Shown here: piece after piece, positions 6,870 through 7,131 of the stretch
Numbering within the stretch: position 1 is the stretch's first letter
Layout of the letters: each line of letters starts with the position of its first letter
Assembly (NCBI GenBank): GCA_002404345.1
Contig: DHJN01000237.1
Coordinates: 1 to 7,131 of the forward strand
Source of the DNA: Actinobacteria bacterium UBA4719
GTDB taxonomy: Bacteria; Actinomycetota; Actinomycetes; Actinomycetales; Dermatophilaceae
Length of the DNA stretch: 7,131 nucleotides
Direction of reading: 5' to 3'
Program-made: the position numbers and the translations under genes
The notes under the pieces: model-generated
Databases searched by the model: none
Seen by the model: only the letters and a program-made list of their open reading frames with translations
Told to the model about the DNA's origin: nothing

Positions 6870-6883
6870 GCGGCCGGGGCCGC
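6870..6883. repeat. Short GC-rich palindrome between the two minus-strand genes
   Basis: gcggccggggccgc is a perfect 14-base inverted repeat lying in the 63-base gap between the Rieske and DUF6457-like genes. It could form a five-pair hairpin with a four-base loop. No T-run follows on either strand, so it does not look like a standard intrinsic terminator. Confidence 0.4.
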
Positions 6884-6890
6884 TCTCGCG

Positions 6891-6900
6891 GGTAGCTACC
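6891..6900. repeat. Ten-base palindrome ggtagctacc
   Basis: A perfect 10-base palindrome, seven bases from the GC-rich palindrome and 16 bases past the Rieske stop codon. It could be a small operator half or part of a larger structure, or chance. Nothing in the sequence assigns a function. Confidence 0.3.
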
Positions 6901-6916
6901 ATTTCTCTGGGCTGCG

Positions 6917-7131
6917 CTAATGGAGAGGCGCAGGGAGGCGGACCTGGACCTTTCCGTTCTCCTCGCGAACCAGGAACGCGGGCTGGTCAAAGGTGGCCGG
7001 CCCGTCCTTAACAGCGCCGTCGGTGACGCAGAACCGGGAACTGTGCCAGGGACACGTCACGATGTCGCCTTCGAGCTTGCCTTCGTCAAGCGGGCCGCCG
7101 GCGTGGGAACAGGTCGCGGCGATGGCGTTGA
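6917..7131 (-). CDS. Rieske [2Fe-2S] protein, C-terminal part (5' end outside window)
   Basis: The frame is open from the window edge to TAG at 6919-6917, giving the last 71 residues of a Rieske-type protein. The two ligand motifs are present: CSH in ATCSHAGGPLDEG (Cys codon 7111-7109) and CPWH in VTCPWHSSRF (Cys codon 7054-7052, His codon 7045-7043). Each gives one Cys and one His, binding a [2Fe-2S] cluster. The sequence after it (VTDGAVKDGPATFDQPAFLV, then an EENGKVQVRL strand and a short tail) is typical of small ferredoxin-like Rieske domains. In high-GC bacteria this domain also occurs at the C-terminus of DUF2231-type membrane proteins, so the whole gene could be longer than a 100-residue ferredoxin. 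It reads into the DUF6457-like gene with a 63-base gap, so the two could share a transcript. Partner and substrate are unknown. Confidence 0.9.
   Translation of the reverse strand, partial: NAIAATCSHAGGPLDEGKLEGDIVTCPWHSSRFCVTDGAVKDGPATFDQPAFLVREENGKVQVRLPAPLH

Noticed and set aside
6870..6883. Intrinsic terminator for the Rieske gene
   Set aside because: The hairpin is GC-rich, but the following minus-strand sequence (aagctatagg) has no T-run.

Overview
This GC-rich bacterial window holds most of a respiratory, selenocysteine-type formate dehydrogenase operon on the + strand, followed by two convergent genes on the - strand. No mobile element, CRISPR array, tRNA or rRNA was seen. Tight packing, one-base TGATG stop/start overlaps, a GTG start and a DUF6457-like gene suggest a high-GC lineage such as Actinomycetota or a Chloroflexota/Dormibacterota relative. 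This placement is inference only, because the window holds no marker gene.

Plus strand, in order: the molybdenum/tungsten catalytic alpha subunit (FdnG type, 5' end outside the window, selenocysteine UGA at 405-407 with a SECIS-like hairpin just downstream, C-terminal third displaced by a one-base frameshift near 1980-1983); the accessory protein FdhE (2871-3744, also split by a one-base frameshift near 3081-3086); the four-cluster ferredoxin beta subunit with a C-terminal membrane anchor (3748-4551); an eight-helix NrfD/PsrC-type quinone-site subunit (4551-5486); and an Mrp/ApbC-type Fe-S carrier ATPase (5476-6564). All junctions overlap or are 3 bases apart, so the five genes look like one translationally coupled transcription unit.

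Minus strand: a small DUF6457-like protein (6551-6853), whose end overlaps the end of mrp, and upstream of it the C-terminal end of a Rieske [2Fe-2S] protein (6917-7131, running off the window). The only non-coding stretch is the 63 bases between these two, which hold a ribosome binding site and two short palindromes. There is no gene-free stretch over 300 bases.

How the genes fit together: alpha would oxidise formate at a Sec-ligated bis-MGD metal centre, beta would pass electrons through four [4Fe-4S] clusters, and the NrfD subunit would deliver them to quinone. FdhE and Mrp would serve enzyme maturation and Fe-S supply. The DUF6457 protein may relate to molybdenum cofactor assembly; that is a hypothesis based on recalled family context. 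The main points for a second look are the Sec codon, which breaks a naive gene call, and two independent one-base insertions in an otherwise intact operon, which mean either sequence errors or very recent inactivation.
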